Assembly (NCBI GenBank): GCA_947374865.1 | Contig: CANCDR010000011.1 | Coordinates: 35,712-99,711 of the forward strand | Direction of reading: 5' to 3' | Length of the DNA: 64,000 nt | Origin: Oxalobacteraceae bacterium | GTDB taxonomy: Bacteria; Pseudomonadota; Gammaproteobacteria; Burkholderiales; Burkholderiaceae_D | Shown here: one piece after another, positions 17,083 to 27,570 of the stretch | How positions within the stretch are numbered: the stretch's first letter is position 1 | How the letters are laid out: the number at the start of each line of letters is the position of its first letter | The notes under the pieces: generated by a model | Told to the model about the DNA's origin: nothing | Database searches by the model: none | What the model saw: the letters and a program-made list of their open reading frames with translations, nothing else | Made by a program: the position numbers and the translations under genes

Positions 17083-18720
17083 TTAAAGTTCGTCCGGGTA
17101 CCAGACATAGCTCCAGACTTCGCTTAGGCGCTTGCTTTTGGCTTTTAAAAAAACCCGCATATCGACCACGTTATTTGCATCCGGCACAAGCTTGAAGGAC
17201 ACACGATAGGTTTTCCCATCAGGAAGTTTTCGCGTATGCAAATCGCTGACTGTGCCGGAGCTTTTGCTTATTTCAGCTTCGACGGCGTTGCCTTCGGTGA
17301 ATTTATCGAGTTCACCACCCTGGAAATCGATCACGAATTGACGTTTGCTTTTTGGTGGCGGGTTCAATAAGCCGGCAACAGATCCCCAGCCTGTGCGTGT
17401 TTGCACGACGGTAGCGACGCTTTGCTCTGCTATCTTGCCATCCAGTGGTTTGAGGCTGTATTTGAATTCACGGCTCTCGCCTGCTTTCATCGCCTGGTCC
17501 GGTACCCAGTAAGCGACAATATTGTCATTGGTTTCGCTGTCGGAGGGAATTTCTACCAATTCAACGCGTCCCTTGCCCCATGCGTTTTCAGGCTTGACCC
17601 ACAGGCTGGGGCGCTTCTCATATTTGGCCTCCAGGTCGATGTAATTGCTCAGGTCACGATCACGTTGAATCAAGCCGAAGCCTTGTGGATTGGTATCCGC
17701 GAGCGACGTCACATGCAATCTTCGATGATTGTTGAGGGCGCGCCAGACCCATTCGCCAGACACTGTTTGCATGAGGAGCCCATCGGAATCGTGGACTTCC
17801 GCGCGGAAATCATCGAAGCGCGATGCGTTGATACTGTTTTCACCAAATAGAAACATGCTGGTGAGAGGCGCGATACCTATTTTTTTTATGTTCTTGCGCG
17901 CGAAAATGCGTGCGGTAATTTTTATTTCTGTATTTAAACCAGGATAGGCATCAAAACGATAGGCACCTGTAACGGATAGGCTGTCAAGCAACGCATAAAT
18001 CACCACATGATTTTCTGCAGGTTTCGGCTTGAGCATCCAATACTCGCGAAAAATGGGAAATTCTTCGCCATTGGATTCCGCGGTATCAATCGCCAGTCCA
18101 CGTGCGGAAATACCATAGGCCTGGTGCGGGCCGAGCATGCGGAAATACGATGAAGAAGCGCCTTGGAAAGTAATGAACTCGTCCTTGTATTGGCTATTAT
18201 TGAGTGGAAAATGCACACGGAAACCGGCATATCCCAGATTACTTGGCGCCACACCGGAAAGTGGCGCAGCGGTTCCCTCATAATTGAACAGGCTTTGCTT
18301 GAACGGAATCGTTGCAGTGGTCCCGTTTTGGACGGTATGGAGAACGACGGGTTCTTTGAAAATATAGCCAGCGTGAAATAGTTGAATTTCGAATTTTGCT
18401 TCGTCGCGCCAGAGTGAAGATTCAGTGCGGAAGCGAATTGAACGATACTGGTCGTAATCCATTTTGGCAAACGCTTCCGGGATCGCATTTGCCAGCGGTT
18501 TGAAGTCGCTTTGCGAGAGCGCTTTTGCACGTGTCGTGATTGAATCAAACAACAGGGGCAATGATTTTTCACTTTCAGATGTGGCTGCAATGCTTGGTTT
18601 TTCTGCCAACGCGTGACCATTGATGCACAGTGCGGACAGGAATGCTGTAACGCAATTTCGCAGCGCGATCCATTGGGTTCGACGAGTCAAACACAAAGGC
18701 TTTGTGTTTTTTTGGTCCAT
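17083..18720 (-). CDS. opgG: Periplasmic glucans biosynthesis protein G/D
   Basis: A 545-residue periplasmic protein with a Sec-type signal peptide (basic start, hydrophobic ALRNCVTAFLSALCI, likely cleavage after HALA). Segments such as YDQYRSIRF, GYAGFRVHFPLN, ARGLAIDTAESNGEEFP, GEWVWRALNNHRRL and FGLIQRDRDLSNYIDLEA are those of OpgG/OpgD, the periplasmic partners of OpgH in glucan processing. I use the symbol opgG because it directly precedes opgH; OpgD cannot be excluded. No twin-arginine motif of OpgD type is seen. A large palindrome lies 124 bp upstream. Confidence 0.92.
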   Translation of the reverse strand: MDQKNTKPLCLTRRTQWIALRNCVTAFLSALCINGHALAEKPSIAATSESEKSLPLLFDSITTRAKALSQSDFKPLANAIPEAFAKMDYDQYRSIRFRTESSLWRDEAKFEIQLFHAGYIFKEPVVLHTVQNGTTATIPFKQSLFNYEGTAAPLSGVAPSNLGYAGFRVHFPLNNSQYKDEFITFQGASSSYFRMLGPHQAYGISARGLAIDTAESNGEEFPIFREYWMLKPKPAENHVVIYALLDSLSVTGAYRFDAYPGLNTEIKITARIFARKNIKKIGIAPLTSMFLFGENSINASRFDDFRAEVHDSDGLLMQTVSGEWVWRALNNHRRLHVTSLADTNPQGFGLIQRDRDLSNYIDLEAKYEKRPSLWVKPENAWGKGRVELVEIPSDSETNDNIVAYWVPDQAMKAGESREFKYSLKPLDGKIAEQSVATVVQTRTGWGSVAGLLNPPPKSKRQFVIDFQGGELDKFTEGNAVEAEISKSSGTVSDLHTRKLPDGKTYRVSFKLVPDANNVVDMRVFLKAKSKRLSEVWSYVWYPDEL

Positions 18721-19029
18721 GTAGATTTCCCCGATTAAGAAAAAATTGATTGCACATCGTTATTGAATGGCGCAAATGAAAAGATTGGTGTTCGAATTAA
18801 GCAACAGAAATTTTTAATGCAGCTTATGTTTGGTCATTCCATGATTTGAAGTTAATTCCATATGGATTTAATTTCAAATGAAATAGACTGAAGTGTGAAA
18901 GGTGTCGTGTTGCGCGGACGAAATGCGTGGGGAAGTGTTGCATCAATATCGTATCATTGACGCTGAGGGGTAAATGACTTGGATGACTTCGCTTTTAATA
19001 AACATTGCGCGAGAACTAATTGCACGAAA
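18721..19029. other. Intergenic region upstream of opgG
   Basis: About 310 bp, AT-rich, with no ORF of note. It should hold the promoter of the opgG-opgH-mprF-acvB operon. The outstanding element is the near-palindrome at 18844-18879. Confidence 0.6.
18844..18879. promoter_or_regulatory. 36-bp near-perfect palindrome upstream of opgG (putative operator)
   Basis: The dyad is centred between 18861 and 18862 on TCCATATGGA; 16 of 18 base pairs are complementary, from ATTTGAA on the left to TTCAAAT on the right. It lies 124 bp upstream of the opgG ATG. No T-rich tail follows on either strand, so a protein-binding site fits better than a terminator. Confidence 0.6.
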
Positions 19030-19380
19030 TCATGAATTCGATTTGCCTTCGATTAACAAAGGAGAGAGCACAACGGTAGTTGTCAATAAAGATGTCGCGT
19101 CACTTCGAGCAGCTATTTTTATTTCCTCCGGCAGCATTCGTTCAGGATTGAGCCAAACTTCGTCCCGCAGCTTCCAATTTCTGGTCTGGCCTGACCAGCG
19201 CTCTGGATGGCGTAATTTTGCCACCTCATAGAGCTGCTCCCGGCGCTTGAGCATGGCATGTTCCTTGCCTTCATGTCGTTGCACCGGCGTGACGAATTTG
19301 AGTGCTGAATGCCTATGCTGGTGGTTATACCAGCGCACGAATTGCAGCGTCCAAGTGCGCGCTGCTTCCACCTTCTCAAA
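19030..19380 (-). pseudogene. IS3-family transposase (OrfB) C-terminal remnant
   Basis: From 19380 downward the frame reads WTLQFVRWYNHQHRHSALKF, then LRHPERWSGQTRNW and VWLNPERM, the C-terminal end of an IS3-family OrfB integrase (last part of the DDE domain). The catalytic N-terminal two thirds are missing; upstream codons to 19470 are unrelated. After VWLNPERM (about 19135) the frame continues for 34 codons of unclear origin. An old insertion fragment. Confidence 0.8.
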
Positions 19381-19387
19381 CGCCCCT

Positions 19388-19522
19388 GGTGTCAGGATAG
19401 TTGGCAAGTTGCCGATTTTGGCATTTTTACTAATCAGGGGGCAGGAGTCGCATCGTGCCACGCATCCCACAATCCCGTAAAGGAGCCATCCTGTCGGGTA
19501 GGGCCCCTCGGTGTCAGGATAG
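19388..19522. repeat. Pair of GGTGTCAGGATAG direct repeats next to the IS3 remnant
   Basis: The 13-mer occurs at 19388-19400 and 19510-19522, each preceded by GCCCCT. The first copy abuts the truncation point of the transposase remnant. They may be leftovers of insertion-sequence ends or of the deletion that removed most of the element. Confidence 0.6.
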
Positions 19523-19600
19523 ACGTCGCGTCAATTAATTCAAAATAATCCATCTGGGGGCTGAGCAAAGAATTGATGTGAAACACACTTTGCGGCTACT

Positions 19601-20020
19601 TTAAACACTTAATGATGGGGTGATAAAAACTTTATACAGAAGCCTACCAGGATAAAAAGTGAAAGCACCTGCGATAATCAAACCGCCAATGTATGTGTAA
19701 GCCATACATTTTTTGTGTCCTAGTATGTTACCGATTCGCGCAAAATAAACACCTCGAGTAATTTGAACAAGCACAAAAATACTCAATAAATGGATGGGCG
19801 AGTAACCCCAAAAAACACCACTTGGCATTAACTCTTTTATCCAGAAAGAAGTTACGCAAATGATGAACATCATCGCCACCCACAATCTACCCATAACTTT
19901 ATGGAGAGCCGTTCCTTTTTTTCTTAGTAGCTGACAAGCGCCAATCAAAAAGGCGCTTATTGCGAAGAAAAAGTGTATTTGAATATAAGCAGGGGTATCA
20001 AACAATAAGCGGAAATTCAC
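19601..20020 (-). CDS. DUF2306-family integral membrane protein
   Basis: A 139-residue protein with four or five membrane segments (QIHFFFAISAFLIGACQLL; VMGRLWVAMMFIICVTSFWI; LLSIFVLVQITRGVYF; YIGGLIIAGAFTFYPG). The HKVMGRLW segment after the first helix and the late TFYPGR are as in DUF2306 proteins, whose function is unknown. The start is GTG with GGAG 7 nt upstream. The DNA is AT-rich compared with the guaA region beside it, so it belongs to the accessory stretch. Confidence 0.65.
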   Translation of the reverse strand: MNFRLLFDTPAYIQIHFFFAISAFLIGACQLLRKKGTALHKVMGRLWVAMMFIICVTSFWIKELMPSGVFWGYSPIHLLSIFVLVQITRGVYFARIGNILGHKKCMAYTYIGGLIIAGAFTFYPGRLLYKVFITPSLSV

Positions 20021-20153
20021 TCATCTTCTCCGATACGTTACGATGATTTTGAGTAGTGTCACCAGTGTGTCAGTTTAAGTGACACTAAAATCGCGCCACA
20101 TCAACAAAATCAAGGACTTGGTGATTGCTTAGATTGGCGCCTAAAAAATCCTA

Positions 20154-21731
20154 TCACTCCCACTCAATCGTCGCCGGCGGCTTCCCCGAAATGTCGTACA
20201 CCACGCGGTTAATGCCACGCACTTCGTTGATGATTCTGTTGGAGACTTTGCCCAGTAATTCGTGTGGCAAATGGGCCCAATGGGCGGTCATGAAATCCTG
20301 AGTTTGTACGGCGCGCAGGGCGACGACGTATTCGTAGGTGCGGCCATCGCCCATCACGCCGACCGACTTCACTGGCAAAAATACCGCGAAGGCCTGGCTG
20401 GTCAAGTCGTACCAGGAACGACCTTCGGCATCCAGGGTCGATCGCAGTTCATCAATAAAGATGGCATCAGCGCGGCGCAGCAGGTCGGCGAATTCTTTTT
20501 TGACTTCGCCCAGAATCCGCACACCCAGGCCGGGGCCGGGGAATGGATGACGATACACCATCGCATGCGGCAGACCCAGCGCCACGCCCAAGGCGCGCAC
20601 TTCGTCTTTGAATAATTCGCGTAGCGGTTCGAGTAACTTGAGCTTGAGCGTGTCCGGCAGGCCACCCACATTGTGATGACTCTTGATGGTGTGACCCTTC
20701 TTGCCCTTACCCGCGCTTTCGATCACGTCGGGGTAAATGGTGCCTTGTGCGAGCCATTTAGCGTTTGGTAAGCGCGCCGATTCAACCTGAAATACTTCGA
20801 CGAATTCACGCCCGATGATCTTGCGCTTGGCTTCCGGATCGGTCACGCCAGCTAAGTGCCCCATGAACTGGTCGGTGGCATCAACATGAATCACTTTAAC
20901 GCCCAGATTTTGCGCGAACATCTGCATCACCATCTTGCCTTCATCCAGACGCAGCAGGCCGTGATCGACAAAGACACAGGTCAGCTGATCGCCGATAGCG
21001 CGATGGATCAGCGCGGCGGCGACACTGCTGTCAACGCCACCGGATAAACCCAGAATGACTTCGTCGGTGCCGACCTGCGCCCGGATAGCGGCGACGGCTT
21101 CTTCGATATAGTCGGGCATATTCCAGTCCGAGGCACAGCCGCAGATGTCATGCACAAAGCGGCCGATGATGGCCTTGCCTTGCAGGGTATGGGTGACTTC
21201 CGGATGAAACTGCACGGCGTAAAATTTACGCTCTTCATCCGCCATGGCGGCGATCGGACAATTATCGGTCGAGGCCATGAGCTTAAAGCCGGGCGGCAGT
21301 GCCATCACCTTATCGCCATGACTCATCCAGACCTTGAGCATGCCGTGGCCTTCGTGCGTGACGAAATCCTGGATGTCTGCAAACAAGGCGGTATGGCCGC
21401 GCGCGCGCAGCTCGGCATAGCCGAATTCGCGTACCGTGCCGTTTTCGACCTTGCCGCCGAGCTGTTCAGCCATCGTCTGCATGCCGTAACAAATACCCAG
21501 CACCGGCACACCGAGTTCAAACACGGCCTGTGGTGCGCGCGGTGTATCGCCTTCGGTGACGGAGTTCGGTCCACCTGAGAGGATCACGCCAGAGGCGCCG
21601 TAATTGCGCACGAACTCATCGCTCACATCGTAGGGAAAGACTTCGGAAAATACCCCGGCATCGCGCACGCGACGGGCAATTAATTGCGTGACTTGGGAAC
21701 CGAAATCAAGAATGAGAATTTTTGCGTGCAT
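20154..21731 (-). CDS. guaA: GMP synthase (glutamine-hydrolysing)
   Basis: GuaA aminates XMP to GMP. The glutamine amidotransferase domain comes first, with Cys81 in [10 protein letters not shown] and FHPEVTHT, then the ATP pyrophosphatase domain with [10 protein letters not shown], and the dimerisation domain ending PPATIEWE. I start at the ATG at 21731 (525 residues); the frame opens with TTG at 21752, inside the T-rich tail of the preceding hairpin. It lies about 190 bp after guaB, and the region between them carries a large hairpin that could modulate guaA expression. Confidence 0.96.
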   Translation of the reverse strand: MHAKILILDFGSQVTQLIARRVRDAGVFSEVFPYDVSDEFVRNYGASGVILSGGPNSVTEGDTPRAPQAVFELGVPVLGICYGMQTMAEQLGGKVENGTVREFGYAELRARGHTALFADIQDFVTHEGHGMLKVWMSHGDKVMALPPGFKLMASTDNCPIAAMADEERKFYAVQFHPEVTHTLQGKAIIGRFVHDICGCASDWNMPDYIEEAVAAIRAQVGTDEVILGLSGGVDSSVAAALIHRAIGDQLTCVFVDHGLLRLDEGKMVMQMFAQNLGVKVIHVDATDQFMGHLAGVTDPEAKRKIIGREFVEVFQVESARLPNAKWLAQGTIYPDVIESAGKGKKGHTIKSHHNVGGLPDTLKLKLLEPLRELFKDEVRALGVALGLPHAMVYRHPFPGPGLGVRILGEVKKEFADLLRRADAIFIDELRSTLDAEGRSWYDLTSQAFAVFLPVKSVGVMGDGRTYEYVVALRAVQTQDFMTAHWAHLPHELLGKVSNRIINEVRGINRVVYDISGKPPATIEWE

Positions 21732-21750
21732 GGGGAACTCGGACAAAGTC

Positions 21751-21852
21751 AAAAATTAAATAAAAAATGGCCTCTTGCCCCGGCTGAGTCGATCTAAGTC
21801 GGACTAATTCAGACTAAGTCGAACTAAGTAAGACTCATTCGGGACAAGAGGC
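21751..21852 (-). terminator. Large hairpin with T-rich tail between guaB and guaA (terminator or attenuator)
   Basis: In the minus-strand transcript bases 21852-21840 pair with 21782-21770 over 13 bp (one G-U), then after a 2x2 internal loop 21837-21832 pair with 21790-21785 over 6 bp. The lower stem is followed at once by a T-rich stretch (21768-21751) that ends 20 nt before the guaA ATG. Stem and T-tail are those of an intrinsic terminator; the apical loop of about 41 nt, made of 10-bp repeats, is not usual. Confidence 0.7.
21788..21837. repeat. Five imperfect 10-bp tandem repeats
   Basis: Units GTCGATCTAA, GTCGGACTAA, TTCAGACTAA, GTCGAACTAA and GTAAGACTCA follow without gaps. They fill the upper part of the guaB/guaA hairpin; the first and last units also supply its 6-bp upper stem. 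Confidence 0.85.
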
Positions 21853-21919
21853 AATCGGTGCTGAACCAGACGCTGCCTGACTGACGATGGCAACTCCATC
21901 GCGATCAGGCCGCAGCGCA

Positions 21920-23412
<1,493 letters not shown>

Positions 23413-23439
23413 CAGAAAAGTCGCCCTATCTTGCCCGAA

Positions 23440-23745
23440 CTAGCCCGAATTTGACGAATCGGCTTTACCGGCAGCGCGTTTGCGCCGGCTCTCCTTCGGG
23501 TCGGCGATCAGCGGACGGTAGATTTCGACCCGGTCACCCGGCCGTACCAGCGTGCTGAGCGTTTTGAGTTTGGCGAAAATACCGACCCGCCAATGGAGCA
23601 AATCAATCTCCGGCGCCTGCTGCTTGACACCACTGGCGACGATCACGTCCTGCACCGTGCTGCCCGGCGGGACCGCCAGATCGAATAAAAAGTTCTTACT
23701 CGAGCGGGCATACACCAGCTGCACATGGATGAGCGGCTCAGCCAT
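23440..23745 (-). CDS. rnfH: RnfH-family ubiquitin-like protein
   Basis: A 101-residue protein with the UPF0125/RnfH pattern: LIHVQLVYARSSKNFLFDL, then PPGSTVQDVIVASGV and VRPGDRVEIYRPLIADPKE. The fold is ubiquitin-like; the function is not established. I start at the ATG at 23745, which overlaps the ratA stop by 8 nt; the long upstream extension of the frame lies within ratA and has no RnfH character. The pairing with ratA opposite smpB is common in proteobacteria. Confidence 0.88.
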   Translation of the reverse strand: MAEPLIHVQLVYARSSKNFLFDLAVPPGSTVQDVIVASGVKQQAPEIDLLHWRVGIFAKLKTLSTLVRPGDRVEIYRPLIADPKESRRKRAAGKADSSNSG

Positions 23746-24169
23746 AGACGACCTGCGCACGCTGGCAAAAGGAATCGACCAGACTATTAGCAATCTTGGA
23801 GAACACCGGACCGATGAGGTTTTCCAGCAGTTTGCTGGAAAATTCGTACTGCAGATCAAACTCCACCTTGCAGGCATCTGTGCGCAGAGCGGTAAAACGC
23901 CACACACCGTCGAGCTGTTTGAAGGGACCATCGACCAGCGTCATGTGCATAGAAGTCGGCGGGCAATTACTGTTTTTGGTCGTGAAGGACTGCTTGATAC
24001 CGTGGTACTGCATGCTCAGGGTCGCAATTAATTGATCCGCCGCGCGCTCTTTGACGTCCACACCACCGCACCAGGGGAGGAATGAGGGATAATCCTCCAC
24101 CCGCTCGACTAAAGCGAACATTTGTTCTGCGCTATAGCTGAGCAATACTGATTTGTGCACGAGAGCCAT
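23738..24169 (-). CDS. ratA: RatA-like START/polyketide-cyclase family protein
   Basis: A 143-residue coenzyme Q-binding/START-fold protein (KSVLLSYSAEQMFALVERVE, then YPSFLPWC). In E. coli RatA was described as a ribosome-association toxin, and mitochondrial homologues (Coq10) bind ubiquinone; which role applies here cannot be read from the sequence. It precedes rnfH with overlapping genes and diverges from smpB across 61 bp. Confidence 0.88.
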   Translation of the reverse strand: MALVHKSVLLSYSAEQMFALVERVEDYPSFLPWCGGVDVKERAADQLIATLSMQYHGIKQSFTTKNSNCPPTSMHMTLVDGPFKQLDGVWRFTALRTDACKVEFDLQYEFSSKLLENLIGPVFSKIANSLVDSFCQRAQVVYG

Positions 24170-24230
24170 CGACGTATTTGATAAAATTGGTGAGTTGGCA
24201 TTTTAACCGACGCCCGCACATTAGGACCAC

Positions 24231-24680
24231 ATGAGCATTATCGATAACAGAAAAGCCTTCCACGATTATTTTATCGAGGATCGTTACGAAGCCGGCATCA
24301 TGCTGGAAGGGTGGGAAGTCAAAGCCATCCGGGATGGTCGCGCCCAGCTCAAGGAAGCCTACGTCATCATCAAAAATGGCGAGATCTTTTTATTTGGCGC
24401 CCACATCAGCCCGCTACCCACGGCCTCGACCCACATCCATCCCGATCCGGTGCGCACGCGCAAGCTGCTTTTGCACAGCGCCGAAATCGAAAAACTGATC
24501 GAGAAGGTCGAGCGCTCCGGCTACACCATGGTGCCGCTCAATCTGCATTACCAGCGCGGCCGCATCAAATGTGAAGTCGGCCTGGCCAAGGGCAAAAAAC
24601 AGCACGATAAACGCGATGCCGACAAGACCCGTGACTGGCAGCGTGAACAGCAATCCATCATGAAGCAGAATCGCCGCTAA
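24231..24680 (+). CDS. smpB: SsrA-binding protein
   Basis: SmpB brings tmRNA to stalled ribosomes. The 149-residue protein has the expected core ([40 protein letters not shown]) and a basic C-terminal tail ([13 protein letters not shown], ending KQNRR) that reaches into the decoding centre. The tmRNA gene itself was not seen in the window. It converges with ppsA across a 250-bp region with several hairpins. Confidence 0.96.
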   Translation: MSIIDNRKAFHDYFIEDRYEAGIMLEGWEVKAIRDGRAQLKEAYVIIKNGEIFLFGAHISPLPTASTHIHPDPVRTRKLLLHSAEIEKLIEKVERSGYTMVPLNLHYQRGRIKCEVGLAKGKKQHDKRDADKTRDWQREQQSIMKQNRR

Positions 24681-24716
24681 AAAAACAAAACCCCCAGAGC
24701 CAAGGCCAAGGGGGTT
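24681..24716 (-). terminator. Hairpin with T-rich tail between smpB and ppsA
   Basis: AACCCCC (24689-24695) pairs with GGGGGTT (24710-24716). Read on the minus strand the stem is followed by a T-rich run (24688-24681, directly before the smpB stop region), fitting a second terminator for transcription coming from ppsA. On the plus strand only TT follows, so for smpB it would be weak. Confidence 0.6.
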
Positions 24717-24830
24717 AATCACAACGCACAACATTGGAGTTATTTATTGTTGTTCATCTTTGCATCCGACGAGTCTAGTGCAAAACAATCTGATGCTTCA
24801 ACATTTCTCCGTAATTTGTTGCCCAAAGCC

Positions 24831-24865
24831 AACAAAACAAGCTCAGGAAATCTTATCTCCCGAGC
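24831..24865 (-). terminator. Intrinsic terminator of ppsA
   Basis: On the minus strand GCTCGGGAGA, loop TAAGA and TTTCCTGAGC form a 10-bp stem (24841-24865, two G-U pairs), followed by TTGTTTTGTT (24840-24831). Confidence 0.7.
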
Positions 24866-24893
24866 CTGTTCGGCGCGTTGGTCAGCGTGTTAC

Positions 24894-24937
24894 TGATCTC
24901 AGTATTCAGCGCGTAACTGCGCTTATTACTCAGATCA
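24894..24937 (-). other. Stop-codon hairpin at the ppsA 3' end
   Basis: On the minus strand the ppsA TGA (24937-24935) is the first base triplet of an 11-bp inverted repeat (24927-24937 with 24894-24904, one mismatch), with an inner 5-bp stem AGCGC/GCGCT. No T-run follows, so it is more likely an RNA-protecting or processing element than a terminator. Confidence 0.6.
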
Positions 24938-27361
24938 TTTCAACGCAGCGAGTTTTTGCCAGGTATCGACGACTGAATCGGGATTGAGCGATATCGAAGT
25001 GATCCCTTCTTCCATCAGCCAGGCCGCAAAGTCAGGGTGATCAGACGGACCCTGACCGCAGATGCCGACATACTTGCCCTGTTTGCGGCAGGCCGCTATC
25101 GCCAACTTCAGCAGCGCGCGCACGGCCGGATCTCGTTCATCGAAATCGGCCGCTAACAGCGGCATGCCGGAATCGCGGTCGAGTCCGAGGGTAAGCTGGG
25201 TCAGATCATTCGAACCGATCGAAAAGCCGTCGAAGAAGGCCAGGAATTCCTCGGCCAAAATAGCGTTCGAGGGCACTTCGCACATCATGATCAAACGCAG
25301 ACCGTTTTCACCGCGCTGCAAGCCGTTCTGGGCCAGCAGATTGATGACTTTTTCGGCTTGTCCCAAGGTACGCACGAAGGGCACCATGATCTCGACATTA
25401 GTCAGGCCCATCTCATTGCGTACGCGCTTCATGGCCAGACATTCCATCTCGAAGCATTCGGCAAAATCGGCCGCCAGATAACGCGATGCGCCGCGAAAGC
25501 CGAGCATCGGATTTTCTTCGTCCGGCTCATAACGCGATCCACCGATGAGTTTTTTATACTCATTTGATTTGAAGTCCGACAAACGCACGATCACAGGCTT
25601 GGGCCAGAATGCGGCGGCGATCGTGGCAATCCCTTCGGCCAGTTTGTCGATGTAAAACGCTTTGGGCGAGGCATGGCCTCGGGCGACGGATTCGACCGCT
25701 TTCTTGAGGTCGGCATCGATATTCGGATACTCGAGAATCGCCTTCGGATGTACACCGATATTGTTATTGATGATGAATTCGAGACGCGCTAAACCCACGC
25801 CGCCATTCGGGATCGCCTGGAAATCGAAGGCCAGCTGCGGATTACCAACGTTCATGGTGATCTTGAGTGGCAGCTCGGGTAATACGCCGCGCAGGACTTC
25901 CGAGACCTCGGTTTCCAGCAGGCCGTCGTAGATCTTGCCTTCGTCGCCTTCAGCACAGGACACTGTCACCAGCGTGCCATCTTTTAAGACCTCAGTCGCA
26001 TCGCCGCAGCCGACGACTGCCGGCACACCCAGTTCACGGGCGATAATCGCCGCATGACAGGTACGACCGCCACGATTGGTGACGATGGCCGAGGCGCGTT
26101 TCATGACCGGTTCCCAGTTGGGATCGGTCATGTCAGCGACCAGCACATCACCTGGCTGGACGCGCTCCATTTCAGATGCATCGCGAATCACCCGCACCGG
26201 ACCGGCGCCGATTTTCTGGCCGATCGCACGACCGATCGTGAGCACATTGCTGCTGCCCTTGAGTTTGAAACGCAGCTGCACATCGGTCGCCTTATGTTGC
26301 GACTTCACGGTTTCCGGACGCGCCTGCAGAATATACAGTTTGCCATCGCGGCCATCCTTGCCCCATTCGATATCCATCGGCCGGCCGTAATGTTGTTCGA
26401 TGATGACGGCATAACGCGCCAGCTCAACGATCTCGGCATCGGTTAATGAGTAGCGATTACGCAGTTCGATCGGCACATCCACGGTGCGCACAGACAGCCC
26501 GGCTTTGGATTCGCCGGTAAATTCCATCTTCAATAATTTAGAACCGATATTACGCCGGATGATGGGCAGCTTGCCCAAGGCGAGCATCGGTTTGTGGACG
26601 TAAAATTCGTCCGGGTTGACTGCACCCTGCACCACGGTTTCACCCAGGCCGTAGCTGGAGGTGATGAAGACCACGTCCTTGAAGCCCGATTCGGTATCGA
26701 TCGTAAACATGACACCAGCCGCGCCCAGATCGGAGCGCACCATACGTTGCACGCCCGCCGATAATGCTACCTCGGCATGGGTAAAGCCTTTATGCACACG
26801 GTAGGAGATGGCGCGATCGTTGTAGAGCGAGGCGAACACATGCTTCATGGCGTCGAGTACATTGTCGATGCCGACCACGTTGAGGAAGGTTTCCTGCTGA
26901 CCGGCGAAGGACGCATCCGGCAAATCTTCGGCAGTGGCCGATGAACGCACAGCGAACGACACTTCAGCTGCCGAATCGGCCACCAGACGCTGATAGTAAT
27001 CGGTGATTTCCTGCTGCAGACGTGGCTGGAATGGGGTGTCGATGATCCATTGACGGATCTCGGCGCCCACCTGTGCCAGGGTACGCACATCGTCAATATC
27101 CAGACCAAGCAGGCGATTTTCGATGCGCTTGGCCAGTGATAAACCACCCGCTTCGCTATACGAAAGAAAATCACGGAAAGCGTGCGCCGTGGTGGCAAAG
27201 CCGCCCGGCACCCGAACCCCGGCGCCAGCCAGCTGGCTGATCATTTCGCCTAAAGAGGCGTTTTTACCGCCCACCGATTCGACATCGGTCATTCGGAGAT
27301 GCTCAAATGCGGCGACATAGGTCACCCCCGGGATCACCCCGGTATTGACAGCGTTGGACAT
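24935..27361 (-). CDS. ppsA: Phosphoenolpyruvate synthase
   Basis: PpsA makes phosphoenolpyruvate from pyruvate with ATP giving AMP and phosphate, the entry to gluconeogenesis. The 808-residue protein shows the N-terminal nucleotide-binding domain ([36 protein letters not shown]), the phosphohistidine domain ([20 protein letters not shown]) and the C-terminal PEP-binding barrel ([19 protein letters not shown]). It diverges from ppsR, whose product controls PpsA by phosphorylation, so gene pairing and function agree. Several hairpins follow its stop. Confidence 0.97.
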   Translation of the reverse strand: MSNAVNTGVIPGVTYVAAFEHLRMTDVESVGGKNASLGEMISQLAGAGVRVPGGFATTAHAFRDFLSYSEAGGLSLAKRIENRLLGLDIDDVRTLAQVGAEIRQWIIDTPFQPRLQQEITDYYQRLVADSAAEVSFAVRSSATAEDLPDASFAGQQETFLNVVGIDNVLDAMKHVFASLYNDRAISYRVHKGFTHAEVALSAGVQRMVRSDLGAAGVMFTIDTESGFKDVVFITSSYGLGETVVQGAVNPDEFYVHKPMLALGKLPIIRRNIGSKLLKMEFTGESKAGLSVRTVDVPIELRNRYSLTDAEIVELARYAVIIEQHYGRPMDIEWGKDGRDGKLYILQARPETVKSQHKATDVQLRFKLKGSSNVLTIGRAIGQKIGAGPVRVIRDASEMERVQPGDVLVADMTDPNWEPVMKRASAIVTNRGGRTCHAAIIARELGVPAVVGCGDATEVLKDGTLVTVSCAEGDEGKIYDGLLETEVSEVLRGVLPELPLKITMNVGNPQLAFDFQAIPNGGVGLARLEFIINNNIGVHPKAILEYPNIDADLKKAVESVARGHASPKAFYIDKLAEGIATIAAAFWPKPVIVRLSDFKSNEYKKLIGGSRYEPDEENPMLGFRGASRYLAADFAECFEMECLAMKRVRNEMGLTNVEIMVPFVRTLGQAEKVINLLAQNGLQRGENGLRLIMMCEVPSNAILAEEFLAFFDGFSIGSNDLTQLTLGLDRDSGMPLLAADFDERDPAVRALLKLAIAACRKQGKYVGICGQGPSDHPDFAAWLMEEGITSISLNPDSVVDTWQKLAALK

Positions 27362-27570
27362 AACAACCCCTACTCAATGATAAGAAATCTGTACTTCAGC
27401 TGTATTTCAGCATCGGCCGGCCACGGAATTTGTTATTCTTGGGGTGACATCGCCGGGATCAAGTTGCGCAGTCTTCAGCAACGATCTCGCCGTCCATTTT
27501 ACCGCGTGCAATCGACTTCGGATGTGTCTATTGCGCTCTTTTTACACGCTGTTCAAATAACTTACTACTT

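Noticed and set aside
21788..21837. CRISPR-like array
   Set aside because: Units are 10 bp without spacers and degenerate; no cas genes in the window.
24681..24934. tmRNA or other structured RNA gene next to smpB
   Set aside because: Hairpins are explained as ppsA terminators; no tRNA-like ends or tag reading frame seen.
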